The position numbers were made by a program, and so were the translations under genes. A stretch of 31,359 bases of DNA from a virus, in the IMG/VR virus record IMGVR_UViG_3300032235_000767, positions 1-31,359 of that record; one strand, given 5' to 3'. Position 1 is the first letter of the stretch; each line of letters opens with the position of its first letter. Of this stretch, positions 1 through 9,141 are shown one piece after another. The notes under the pieces are model-generated. The model did no database searches, had not been told where the DNA came from, and worked only from the letters and a program-made list of their open reading frames with translations.

Positions 1-31
1 GGTAATTAAAAGTTAAAAAGAAAGAAATAAA

Positions 32-1816
32 ATGGCAGTTAGAAACTACGGCGAAGAATTAGGTTGGGAATTAGATGTTGATTTTCCATCATGGGGTAAT
101 ACCGAGATTTATGTAAAAACAATCTCAAAAGGTTATTTACTTCCTGGTGAAAAACCAAAAGATGCTTATTGGAGAGTTGCTTCCAAGGTAGCACAGAGAT
201 TAAATAAACCACAAATGGCAACCAAATTTTTTGATTACATTTGGAAAGGTTGGTTGAACCTTGCTACTCCAGTCCTTTCAAATACAGGAACCGATAGAGG
301 ATTACCTATATCTTGTTTTGGTATTGATGTTGCCGATTCTATTTTTGATATTGGAAACAAGAACTTGGAGTTGATGTTATTGGCAAAGCATGGTGGTGGT
401 GTTGGTATTGGTATTAACCAAATCAGACCTGCCGGTGCAACAATTACTGGAAATGGAACCTCTGATGGAGTAGTTCCATTTTGTAAGATTTACGATTCAA
501 CTATTCTTGCAACTAACCAAGGGTCAGTAAGAAGGGGAGCTGCATCAGTAAATTTAAACATAGAACACAAAGATTTTGAACAATGGTTGGAAATCAGAGA
601 ACCAAAGGGAGATGTAAATAGACAATCACTTAACCTACACCAATGTGCTGTGATAGGTGATAAGTTTATGAGAAAACTTCAAGATGGGGATGAAACTGCT
701 AGAAGAAAGTGGGGTAAACTACTTCAAAAGAGAAAGGCAACTGGCGAACCATATATTATGTTTAAGGGTAATGTAAACAAACAAAACCCTCCGATGTATA
801 AGGAAAATGGTTTGAAAGTATTCATGACTAACATTTGTTCTGAAATTACTTTACATACCGATGAATCACATTCATTTGTTTGTTGTTTAAGTTCTTTAAA
901 CTTGGCTAAATACGATGAGTGGAAGGATACTGATTTGATTTATACCTCAATTTGGTTCTTGGATGGAGTTCTTTCCGAATTTATCCAAAAGGCAAAAGGG
1001 TTAAGAGGGTTTGAAAACTCAGTTCGTTCAGCCGAAAAAGGTAGAGCACTAGGATTAGGTGTATTAGGATGGCATACTTATCTACAACAAAGAGGTATTC
1101 CATTTGAAGGAATGCCTGCTCAGTTTGAAACTCGTAAGATTTTCTCTCAATTGAAGATAGAATCCGAAAGAGCATCAAGAGACCTCGCATCTGAATATGG
1201 TGAACCACTTTGGTGTAAAGATAGTGGATTCCGAAATACTCACTTACGAGCAATTGCTCCAACCGTATCAAATTCCAAATTGAGTGGTGATGTATCTGCA
1301 GGCATTGAACCTTGGGCAGCTAATGTGTTTACCGAACAAACTGCGAAAGGAACTTTTATCCGAAGAAATTCGGAATTAGAAAAAGTATTTAAGAAAGTTG
1401 GAATCAATACAAAGGAAACTTGGGATAAGGTTTTAGAAGATGGTGGTTCTATTCAAGATATTCAAGAACTAGATAATTGGTGTTTTTGTAATGGTAAAGT
1501 AGTAAGATGTGATGAAATTCCTCCACAAGATTTACAAAAAACATTTCCAGTAAAAGATGTATTTAAAACATTTAAAGAAATCAACCAATTGGATTTGGTA
1601 AGACAGGCTGGAATAAGACAACAATACATTGACCAGGCAGTATCTTTGAACCTAGCATTCCCTGCAATTGCAGAACCAAAGTGGATTAACCAAGTAACGA
1701 TGGAAGCTTGGAAACAAGGTGTAAAAACACTTTATTATATGAGAACTGAATCAGTTCTAAGGGGAGATATTGCAACTAAGGCTATGGATCCTGATTGTTT
1801 AAGTTGTGACGGCTAA
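32..1816 (+). CDS. nrdA: Ribonucleoside-diphosphate reductase large subunit, class I (NrdA-like)
   Basis: Catalytic subunit that reduces ribonucleotides to deoxyribonucleotides for phage DNA synthesis. Seen: the first redox cysteine in LPISCFG (C95), the radical-site signature NICSE (N267, C269, E271), the partner cysteine in the FVCCLSSLNL segment, the paired tyrosines in TLYYMRTES, and a C-terminal CLSC (C589, C592) matching the mobile cysteine pair that thioredoxin or glutaredoxin re-reduces. The C-terminal pair and YY motif favour class I over classes II and III. At 594 residues it is shorter than T4 or E. coli NrdA (about 750-760); no N-terminal ATP-cone is present, so dATP feedback through that domain is probably absent. 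The start is secure because an in-frame TAA lies at 14-16. No small subunit is in the window; it may lie upstream. Thioredoxin follows after 29 bases. Confidence 0.95.
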   Translation: MAVRNYGEELGWELDVDFPSWGNTEIYVKTISKGYLLPGEKPKDAYWRVASKVAQRLNKPQMATKFFDYIWKGWLNLATPVLSNTGTDRGLPISCFGIDVADSIFDIGNKNLELMLLAKHGGGVGIGINQIRPAGATITGNGTSDGVVPFCKIYDSTILATNQGSVRRGAASVNLNIEHKDFEQWLEIREPKGDVNRQSLNLHQCAVIGDKFMRKLQDGDETARRKWGKLLQKRKATGEPYIMFKGNVNKQNPPMYKENGLKVFMTNICSEITLHTDESHSFVCCLSSLNLAKYDEWKDTDLIYTSIWFLDGVLSEFIQKAKGLRGFENSVRSAEKGRALGLGVLGWHTYLQQRGIPFEGMPAQFETRKIFSQLKIESERASRDLASEYGEPLWCKDSGFRNTHLRAIAPTVSNSKLSGDVSAGIEPWAANVFTEQTAKGTFIRRNSELEKVFKKVGINTKETWDKVLEDGGSIQDIQELDNWCFCNGKVVRCDEIPPQDLQKTFPVKDVFKTFKEINQLDLVRQAGIRQQYIDQAVSLNLAFPAIAEPKWINQVTMEAWKQGVKTLYYMRTESVLRGDIATKAMDPDCLSCDG

Positions 1817-1845
1817 GTTATATTAATTAAAAAAAGGAGGAAAAA

Positions 1846-2109
1846 ATGATAGAAGTAAAGAAATTCTCAGCATCTTGGTGTGGGCCGTGTAAGATGTTGG
1901 CACCAATAATGGAAGGTATAAAACCAAAATTTAAAAATGTAAATTTTGTAAATATAGATGTAGACCAGCAGTTTGAAGTAGCTTCAAAATACGCAATTCG
2001 TTCAGTTCCTACGGTAGTGATTGAAAAAAATGGTAAGGAAGTGAAAAGATTCACAGGTCTTCAATCAGCAATGGCATACGAAAGTGCTATAAATGAATAC
2101 AATAAATAA
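1846..2109 (+). CDS. Thioredoxin
   Basis: Small dithiol reductant, here most likely the electron donor of the adjacent ribonucleotide reductase. The active site WCGPC is at residues 11-15 and the cis-proline is in SVPTVVI. At 87 residues it is shorter than the usual 105 or so; the first beta-alpha unit seems to be missing, as in several phage thioredoxins. It has one of the few canonical Shine-Dalgarno sequences in the window, AAGGAGG at 1834-1840, five bases before the ATG, which fixes the start. It sits 29 bases behind the reductase with no promoter between, so the two are probably co-transcribed. A glutaredoxin is less likely given the classical WCGPC sequence. Confidence 0.94.
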   Translation: MIEVKKFSASWCGPCKMLAPIMEGIKPKFKNVNFVNIDVDQQFEVASKYAIRSVPTVVIEKNGKEVKRFTGLQSAMAYESAINEYNK

Positions 2110-2278
2110 TAGACGAGGAGAAAATCATCCTCGTGCAAAACTCACAAATGACCAAGTAAGACAGATTAGAGACCTCTACTCAAAGGGGTTCTCTACATCT
2201 GTTATATGTAAAAATTTCAAAGTGAGTAAATGGAATATAGAAGAAATAGTTAAGAAAAAGACATGGACTCATATATAG
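2093..2278 (+). CDS. Small helix-turn-helix protein, homing-endonuclease-associated type
   Basis: A 61-residue protein overlapping the thioredoxin 3' end by 17 bases. Residues 10-61 follow the pattern GENHPRAKLTNDQVRQIRDL, then an HTH-like FKVSKWNIEEIV, ending in KTWTHI. This is the small DNA-binding module often found at the C-terminus of phage HNH homing endonucleases and also as stand-alone proteins. No HNH or GIY-YIG nuclease residues are visible, so it is either an independent DNA-binding protein or the remnant of a homing endonuclease. Its stop (TAG) is followed within 10 bases by the next promoter. Function is inferred from sequence pattern only. Confidence 0.6.
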   Translation: MNTINNRRGENHPRAKLTNDQVRQIRDLYSKGFSTSVICKNFKVSKWNIEEIVKKKTWTHI

Positions 2279-2287
2279 TCCAAAAAA

Positions 2288-2319
2288 TTTGGATATATTA
2301 GATATTTTTTCTATCTTTG
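2288..2319 (+). promoter_or_regulatory. Bacteroidota-type promoter for the first TAGT gene
   Basis: TTTG at 2288-2291, a 20-base gap, then TATCTTTG at 2312-2319, matching the -33 TTTG and -7 TAnnTTTG elements of Bacteroidota sigma factor promoters. The ATG lies 22 bases downstream. The upstream box is inside a short dyad, CCAAA-AAA-TTTGG (2280-2292), which could be an operator or chance. Confidence 0.8.
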
Positions 2320-2341
2320 TAGAAGTTTTTAAATTAGTAAA

Positions 2342-3715
2342 ATGCGAATATTAAAGTGTAGATTTGAAAATAATGAGTCTATCCAAAATCTTAATTTAGA
2401 TAACCTAACAATGGTGGTTACTGAATATGATTTAGATAAACAGCGTGTTCTTAAAAGAAAAAAACTTGTTAAAGGAACTTCCTTATTCAATGACAAGCAT
2501 GATTTTTTAACACATTATGTTGGAATGCCGGAATTTAAATCAAAAAAGATTGAACCATTCCATAAAGTAATATTTCATACCAATAAAACATCAAAGGAAT
2601 TATCCGAAATATTTGACCAACCTATAAATGACGAGACTAAAAGTATTTGGTATCCAAAATTAGTTCCTGGTAAACATGCAAAGTATAGAGTAGTTGGTGG
2701 TAATACTTTTGAAAATCGTTATCCAATTTATGTAATCAGTAAAGGTAGGTCAGAAACTTGTAAAACAAGCGTTCATTTATCACAAATGAATGTTCCACAT
2801 AATGTGGTAGTAGAACCAGATGAAGTCCAAGCATATAAATCAAACTTGGATTTAAATTATGCAAATGTTATTGAACTAGATATGTCCTATAAAGACACCT
2901 ATGATACTTTTTCAGACATAGGTGAAAATATGGGAACTGGGTCTGGACCTGCTAGAAACTTTTGTTGGCAACATAGTATAGATAATGGATATAAGTGGCA
3001 TTGGTTGATGGATGACAATGCAGTTGAAGGTTTCTTTTGGATGTATCAAAACACCAAAGTCAAATGTAGAAGTTGGGCATTCTTTGATGCAATAAATGAT
3101 TTTGTGGATAGGTATGATAATCTCGCAATCGCAGGGTTAAATTATTCTTCGTTATGTAAGATGATGGATTATACACCTCCTTATGTAATGAACACGCGTA
3201 TTTACTCATTCTTACTTATCAGAAATGATATACCTTACAGATGGAGGGGTAGATACAATGAAGATACTGATTTAAGTTTAAGAGTTCTAAAAGGAGGGTG
3301 GTGCACCGTTTTATTCAATTCATTCTTGGCTGGTAAAATCACTACACAAAAAATGAAGGGTGGAAACACCGATACCATCTATAAAGAAGGAACCCTTGGT
3401 AAATCTGAAATGTTAAAACAAATGCATCCTGATGTAACCGAAGTTACTTGGAAATTTAACAGATGGCATCACCAAGTAGATTATAGTGGATTTAAACAAA
3501 AACTAAATCCGATTGTTAATATTAGTAAATTACCAGAAGTGAATAACTATGGTATGAAAATAATTCATACTGAAGAGGAATTGACAAGTGATTATAAACC
3601 ATTTTTGGAGTCTAAATATAAAGACTTACTCCATAATCACCAACAACCTCAATTAACTCAATATGATGATGTTGTTAGATTACAGCCAACAACCAAGTTT
3701 TTTTCCTTCAACTAA
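2342..3715 (+). CDS. TAGT-family glycosyltransferase (putative DNA-base glycosyltransferase), copy 1
   Basis: A 457-residue protein. Residues about 120-390 match the TET-associated glycosyltransferase (TAGT) type as I recall it: YPIYVISKGR, RNFCWQHSIDNGY, a DxD-like LMDDN (D224-D225-N226), RWRGRYNEDTDLSLRV (N306-D310) and KMKGGNT. Family members in phages are linked to glycosylation of hydroxymethylated pyrimidines in DNA; that is family knowledge, not shown here. A paralogue lies at 9816-11045 with the same motifs in the same order; both share a VNNY-x-MK segment after which the paralogue ends. This copy adds about 50 residues that finish in TTKFFSFN, nearly the same as the DNA polymerase end TAEKFFSF, a possible sliding-clamp-binding peptide. 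It has its own promoter. An ordinary sugar transferase acting on other acceptors is possible. Confidence 0.78.
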   Translation: MRILKCRFENNESIQNLNLDNLTMVVTEYDLDKQRVLKRKKLVKGTSLFNDKHDFLTHYVGMPEFKSKKIEPFHKVIFHTNKTSKELSEIFDQPINDETKSIWYPKLVPGKHAKYRVVGGNTFENRYPIYVISKGRSETCKTSVHLSQMNVPHNVVVEPDEVQAYKSNLDLNYANVIELDMSYKDTYDTFSDIGENMGTGSGPARNFCWQHSIDNGYKWHWLMDDNAVEGFFWMYQNTKVKCRSWAFFDAINDFVDRYDNLAIAGLNYSSLCKMMDYTPPYVMNTRIYSFLLIRNDIPYRWRGRYNEDTDLSLRVLKGGWCTVLFNSFLAGKITTQKMKGGNTDTIYKEGTLGKSEMLKQMHPDVTEVTWKFNRWHHQVDYSGFKQKLNPIVNISKLPEVNNYGMKIIHTEEELTSDYKPFLESKYKDLLHNHQQPQLTQYDDVVRLQPTTKFFSFN

Positions 3716-3747
3716 TTAGGAATTTTAAATATTATTTCGTATCTTTG
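3716..3747 (+). promoter_or_regulatory. Bacteroidota-type promoter upstream of the small protein and DNA polymerase
   Basis: TTAG at 3716-3719 (one mismatch from TTTG), a 20-base gap, then TATCTTTG at 3740-3747, preceded by TTTCG. The -33 box starts immediately after the stop codon of the previous gene. The ATG at 3764 is 16 bases downstream. Confidence 0.78.
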
Positions 3748-3763
3748 TACAAAGAAAAAATAT

Positions 3764-4018
3764 ATGGCAGCACGAATTAAATTTGTAGACACAACTGAAA
3801 AAGAACCAGTAATTAAAGGAACACCAAAAGTTCCAAAGGAATTCTCAAAGAAACTTGTAAGTATGGATGGTACACAAGTTGTTTATTTCATAGACAAAGA
3901 TTGGGGGTATAAGAACCGATTATGGCCGGTGATGAGAGTATTTAACTTACATCCTATATATCCAAATTTTTGTGAAATCACAATACCAATTAAAAGAGTA
4001 GATGAAATTAAAAAATAA
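3764..4018 (+). CDS. Hypothetical protein, 84 residues
   Basis: A small soluble protein without recognisable domain, membrane segment or cysteine cluster. It is lysine-rich at the N-terminus and has a central VVYFID-x-DWGYKNRLWPV segment. It is the first gene after a good promoter and is followed three bases later by the DNA polymerase, so the two are almost certainly co-transcribed, suggesting a replication-associated or expression-coupling role. That is inferred from position only. Confidence 0.7.
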   Translation: MAARIKFVDTTEKEPVIKGTPKVPKEFSKKLVSMDGTQVVYFIDKDWGYKNRLWPVMRVFNLHPIYPNFCEITIPIKRVDEIKK

Positions 4019-4021
4019 TTA

Positions 4022-6538
4022 ATGGCATACCAAAACGCGTACTACCAACGAGAAAAAAATTTAATGCATATATGGGATGATACCTTGGGGTATCGTTCGT
4101 TCCCTTATACACGATATGCATACGAAAGAGCAACAAAAGGGGAGTATACATCAATCTATGGTGATAGATTAACAAAGATATATAAATTCACCAAGGAAGA
4201 CCCAGATCTTTTTGAATCAGATGTACCCGAAACAACAAGAACTTTAGTAGATTTATATTCCACTTCAGATGACCCATCAGTTGGCCATGTTATCTTGACA
4301 TACGATATTGAGTGCGAGATGACAAGTGGACTGCCAAACCCATCAGAGGCAACAAACGAACTTACATCCATTGCATTGCATGATTCTGCTACTAATCAGT
4401 ACTGGGTATTGGTTATGGATAAAAAAGGACTGATGCAGGAAAAGGTTGTTAATAATGCAATCGTAATCCCTTTCAGACACGAAGAGGATATGTTGTTGAA
4501 GTATTTGAATTTATACGAATACATCAATCCATCAATTGTCACGGGTTGGAATATTGATTACTTCGATACTCCAATGTTGTATAACCGAATTAAAAGATTA
4601 TTGGGAGAAAAACATGCAAACCGTTTATCACCTATTGGAGAATGTTTCTGGTCACCATATCGTAAAAGATATTTCATGGCCGGAGTTTCGTATTTGGATT
4701 ACATTGAACTTTATAAGAAATACAACTATGGTGAACTTCCAAACTACCGATTAGATACCGTAGCCCAAATCGAATTGGGTAGAGGTAAGGTAGAATATCA
4801 AGGAAACCTAGACCAATTATTCAGAGATGATATTGAAAAGTTCATTGAGTATAACTTGGTGGACGTGGAGTTGGTAGTAGAGTTTGATAAGAAATTACAA
4901 TTTATTGACCTATGTAGAGGTATCTGCCACGCAGGTCATGTGACATACGAGGATTTTGTATATTCATCAAAATATCTTGAAGGGGCTATGTTGACATATC
5001 TTCGTAGAAAGAACTTAGTTGCACCAAACAAACCGGCAGATAGAAGAGAAAAGATGGCAGCATTGAATGAGGCTGGAGAATCTAAATTTATTGGTGCGTA
5101 TGTAAAAGACCCTATTGTTGGTAAGTATGATTGGATATACGATTTGGATTTAACTTCACTATATCCATCAATCATTATGACAATTAACATCTCGCCCGAA
5201 ACCAAAATTGGTAAGATACAAAATTGGGATGCTAATAAATTCATCAAGGGTGAGATAGATTATTACCAACTAGATGGAGAAAGAATAAGTAAAGAGAATC
5301 TTAAAAAGTATTTAGAAGAATCCAAGTATTCAGTTGCATCAAATGGTGTTCTTTATACACAAGATAAGGTGGGATGTATTCCTGGTATTCTTGACCTATG
5401 GTTTCAACAACGAGTAGAGTTCCGAAAGTTGGAAAAGAAATATGGTAAAGAAGGTGATATGGAAAAGTACGCCTTTTATGCCAAGAGACAATTGGTTCAA
5501 AAGATTCTATTGAACTCCCTTTATGGGGTATTAGGATTACCTGCTTTCCGATTCTATGATATTGATAATGCAGAGGCAGTAACACTTACTGGCCAGACCG
5601 TAATTAAATCTACGGCAGATATGGCTAATATCAAATACAATAAGGAATTAGGTACAAAAGATGTAGATTCTAACATCTATATTGATACTGATTCAGTATT
5701 CTTCTCAGCAGTACCTTTGATGGAAAAACGATTCCCGAATTGGAGGTCCGAAACACAAGATGTGATTGCAGGGTATGTAGATGGTATTGCAGGTGAAGTC
5801 CAAGATTACCTTAACAATTTTTATGATATCCTTTCAGAAAAGGTATTTAATGTACCAAAGGATAAACACCGATTTGAGATTAAAAAAGAATTCGTAGCCA
5901 AATCAGGACTTTGGGTAGCAAAGAAAAGATACGCCCAATGGATTATCATGAATAATGGTGTACCGATGGATAAATTGGATGTGAAGGGATTGGATGTTAA
6001 AAGGTCATCATTCCCCAAGGCTTTCCAAGATATCATGGCAGAAGTTCTTATATCAATTCTACGAGGTGAAACCGAACAAGAGATATCAGATAAAGTTCTA
6101 GCGTTCAAAAAGAAAATGACAAAGTACGATGTAAAGGATGTTGCCAAGAACGCACCCGTAAAGGAACTTTCTAAATACATGGGTAAGAAAAGACAACCAT
6201 TCCAAGTTGAGAAAGGAACACCTGCTCACATCAAGGCAGCCATAGCATACAACGATTGTTTGAAACACTTTGATTCCCCCTTCAAATATACACCAATGCA
6301 GAATGGCGATAAAATAAAGTGGGTATATCTAAAAGATAATCCACTTGGATTAGATGGATTGGGATTTACTGGGTATAATGACCCACAAGAGATTATAGAT
6401 TTTGTGGCAACTTATGTAGACCATAATAAAATCTTTGAAAGAGAGTTGAAAGGTAAATTACAAGATTTCTTTGATGCAGTTGGGTGGGGTGAAGTAGTGA
6501 GTGAGCAAAGAACGGCAGAAAAGTTTTTCTCCTTCTAA
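4022..6538 (+). CDS. DNA polymerase, family B (T4 gp43-like)
   Basis: Replicative DNA polymerase with 3'-5' proofreading. Exonuclease motifs: Exo I DIE (D95, E97), Exo II NIDYFD (N177, D182), Exo III YNLVD (Y277, D281). Polymerase motifs: A, DLTSLYPS (D376 to S383); B, KILLNSLYG (K494 to G502); C, YIDTDS (D555, D557); then KKRY. All catalytic residues are present, so both activities should be intact. The length of 838 residues compares with about 900 for T4 gp43. The extreme C-terminus, TAEKFFSF, is hydrophobic and aromatic as in T4 gp43, whose last residues bind the gp45 clamp. The same ending occurs on the glycosyltransferase at 2342-3715. The clamp and loader genes lie 2-6 kb downstream. 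Confidence 0.97.
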   Translation: MAYQNAYYQREKNLMHIWDDTLGYRSFPYTRYAYERATKGEYTSIYGDRLTKIYKFTKEDPDLFESDVPETTRTLVDLYSTSDDPSVGHVILTYDIECEMTSGLPNPSEATNELTSIALHDSATNQYWVLVMDKKGLMQEKVVNNAIVIPFRHEEDMLLKYLNLYEYINPSIVTGWNIDYFDTPMLYNRIKRLLGEKHANRLSPIGECFWSPYRKRYFMAGVSYLDYIELYKKYNYGELPNYRLDTVAQIELGRGKVEYQGNLDQLFRDDIEKFIEYNLVDVELVVEFDKKLQFIDLCRGICHAGHVTYEDFVYSSKYLEGAMLTYLRRKNLVAPNKPADRREKMAALNEAGESKFIGAYVKDPIVGKYDWIYDLDLTSLYPSIIMTINISPETKIGKIQNWDANKFIKGEIDYYQLDGERISKENLKKYLEESKYSVASNGVLYTQDKVGCIPGILDLWFQQRVEFRKLEKKYGKEGDMEKYAFYAKRQLVQKILLNSLYGVLGLPAFRFYDIDNAEAVTLTGQTVIKSTADMANIKYNKELGTKDVDSNIYIDTDSVFFSAVPLMEKRFPNWRSETQDVIAGYVDGIAGEVQDYLNNFYDILSEKVFNVPKDKHRFEIKKEFVAKSGLWVAKKRYAQWIIMNNGVPMDKLDVKGLDVKRSSFPKAFQDIMAEVLISILRGETEQEISDKVLAFKKKMTKYDVKDVAKNAPVKELSKYMGKKRQPFQVEKGTPAHIKAAIAYNDCLKHFDSPFKYTPMQNGDKIKWVYLKDNPLGLDGLGFTGYNDPQEIIDFVATYVDHNKIFERELKGKLQDFFDAVGWGEVVSEQRTAEKFFSF

Positions 6539-6570
6539 TTTGGAATTATCAACTATTCTTCGTATCTTTG
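6539..6570 (+). promoter_or_regulatory. Bacteroidota-type promoter for groEL
   Basis: TTTG at 6539-6542, a 20-base gap, then TATCTTTG at 6563-6570, preceded by CTTCG. The -33 box abuts the polymerase stop codon. The start codon is 86 bases downstream, far more than for the other promoters, leaving room for the structured leader. Confidence 0.83.
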
Positions 6571-6580
6571 TAAAATAGTA

Positions 6581-6619
6581 TGACAATATGTCAGTATATC
6601 CCATATTGGTATGGGGTAT
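6581..6619 (+). promoter_or_regulatory. Structured leader of groEL: operator-like dyad plus stable hairpin
   Basis: Two inverted repeats lie between promoter and start codon. TGACA-ATA-TGTCA (6581-6593) is a perfect 5-base dyad. At 6596-6619 a 10-pair stem (one G-U) closes on a TTGG tetraloop: 6596-6605 pairs with 6610-6619, with CCCATA facing TATGGG. There is no T-tract, so it is not an intrinsic terminator. It could be a protein-binding site, a temperature-sensitive structure or an mRNA-stabilising hairpin. Confidence 0.5.
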
Positions 6620-6647
6620 GTAATATACAAACTAAATAATAAATTAA

Positions 6648-8297
<1,650 letters not shown>

Positions 8298-8313
8298 AAT
8301 AAATGGAGAAAGG

Positions 8314-8345
8314 TTTGATATGCTCAGATTTTTTTCGTATCTTTG
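8314..8345 (+). promoter_or_regulatory. Bacteroidota-type promoter for the clamp / clamp-loader transcription unit
   Basis: TTTG at 8314-8317, a 20-base gap, then TATCTTTG at 8338-8345, embedded in TTTTTTTCGTATCTTTGTA. The clamp start codon is 22 bases downstream. No further match is seen before the terminator at 17629, so it may drive some 9 kb of genes. Confidence 0.85.
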
Positions 8346-8367
8346 TAAAAACTTAAAATAAATTATA

Positions 8368-9081
8368 ATGGAAAAACAAAAATTAAATCGTTTCGTACAG
8401 AAGTACACTCTCGCTGGTTTGGTAGAATCAGTAAAATGGGAATCAAAAGATGGTTCTTTAAACACTTCATTCATTTCTGATGATAAATCCGTATTGGGTT
8501 CAGTTAGTATGCAAGAATTTGATGGTTCGAATGCAACACTTGGTGTGTATGATACCACAAAACTAACTAAAATGTTATCGGTTCTTGGTGATGGTGTAGA
8601 TTTTGCAATCCAAGATATTGATGGTAAGGCAGTATCTTTGAAATTTAAGGATAAATCCACATCAGTAAATTATATGTTGGCTGACCTTTCGGTTATTCCA
8701 AATGTACCTGATTTGAAACAACTTCCAAACTTTGATGTGAAGATTAAGTTGGATTCGGCTTTTATCAACACTTTTATCAAGGCCAAAGGTGCTCTTGCAG
8801 ATGAAAATAACTTTACATTTACTTTTAAGGGTGGTAAAGGACAAATTAGTATTGGACATTCTAATATCAATACTAACCGAATTGATATTGATGTTGATTG
8901 TGAGTGTGAAGGTGATATTCAACCAATCTCATTCTCAGCAACATACCTAAAAGAAATTCTTGTGGCTAACAAAGAGGCATCTGATGCTACATTGAATATT
9001 TCTACTCAAGGTCTTTCTCATATTCATTTTGAAATTGACCAATACACTTCAGATTATTATTTAGTTGAGATTCAATCCTAA
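8368..9081 (+). CDS. Sliding clamp, DNA polymerase processivity factor (T4 gp45-like)
   Basis: A 237-residue protein close in length to T4 gp45 (228). It starts MEKQKLNRFVQKYTLAGLVE and ends in HIHFEIDQYTSDYYLVEIQS, the pattern of a trimeric phage clamp with two PCNA-like folds per subunit. It has acidic and lysine-rich stretches but no catalytic motif, as expected for a DNA-encircling ring. Identification is strengthened by the clamp-loader pair about 2 kb downstream. It heads a promoter-led unit and would be the docking partner for the C-terminal peptide of the DNA polymerase and, if the peptide similarity is functional, of the TAGT glycosyltransferase at 2342-3715. Confidence 0.88.
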   Translation: MEKQKLNRFVQKYTLAGLVESVKWESKDGSLNTSFISDDKSVLGSVSMQEFDGSNATLGVYDTTKLTKMLSVLGDGVDFAIQDIDGKAVSLKFKDKSTSVNYMLADLSVIPNVPDLKQLPNFDVKIKLDSAFINTFIKAKGALADENNFTFTFKGGKGQISIGHSNINTNRIDIDVDCECEGDIQPISFSATYLKEILVANKEASDATLNISTQGLSHIHFEIDQYTSDYYLVEIQS

Positions 9082-9141
9082 TAATGAAGTTTTATACACG
9101 AAGTAAATTTTCTAATCATTACAAAAATAAAAATAAGTTAT

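Noticed and set aside
2280-2292. CCAAAAAATTTGG as a terminator after the HTH gene
   Set aside because: The stem is only five pairs, AT-rich and without a U-tract, and its right arm is the -33 box of the next promoter.
5821-6180. Minus-strand reading frame of about 119 codons inside the DNA polymerase
   Set aside because: The + strand polymerase is fully supported by motifs; no promoter or start signal on the minus strand.
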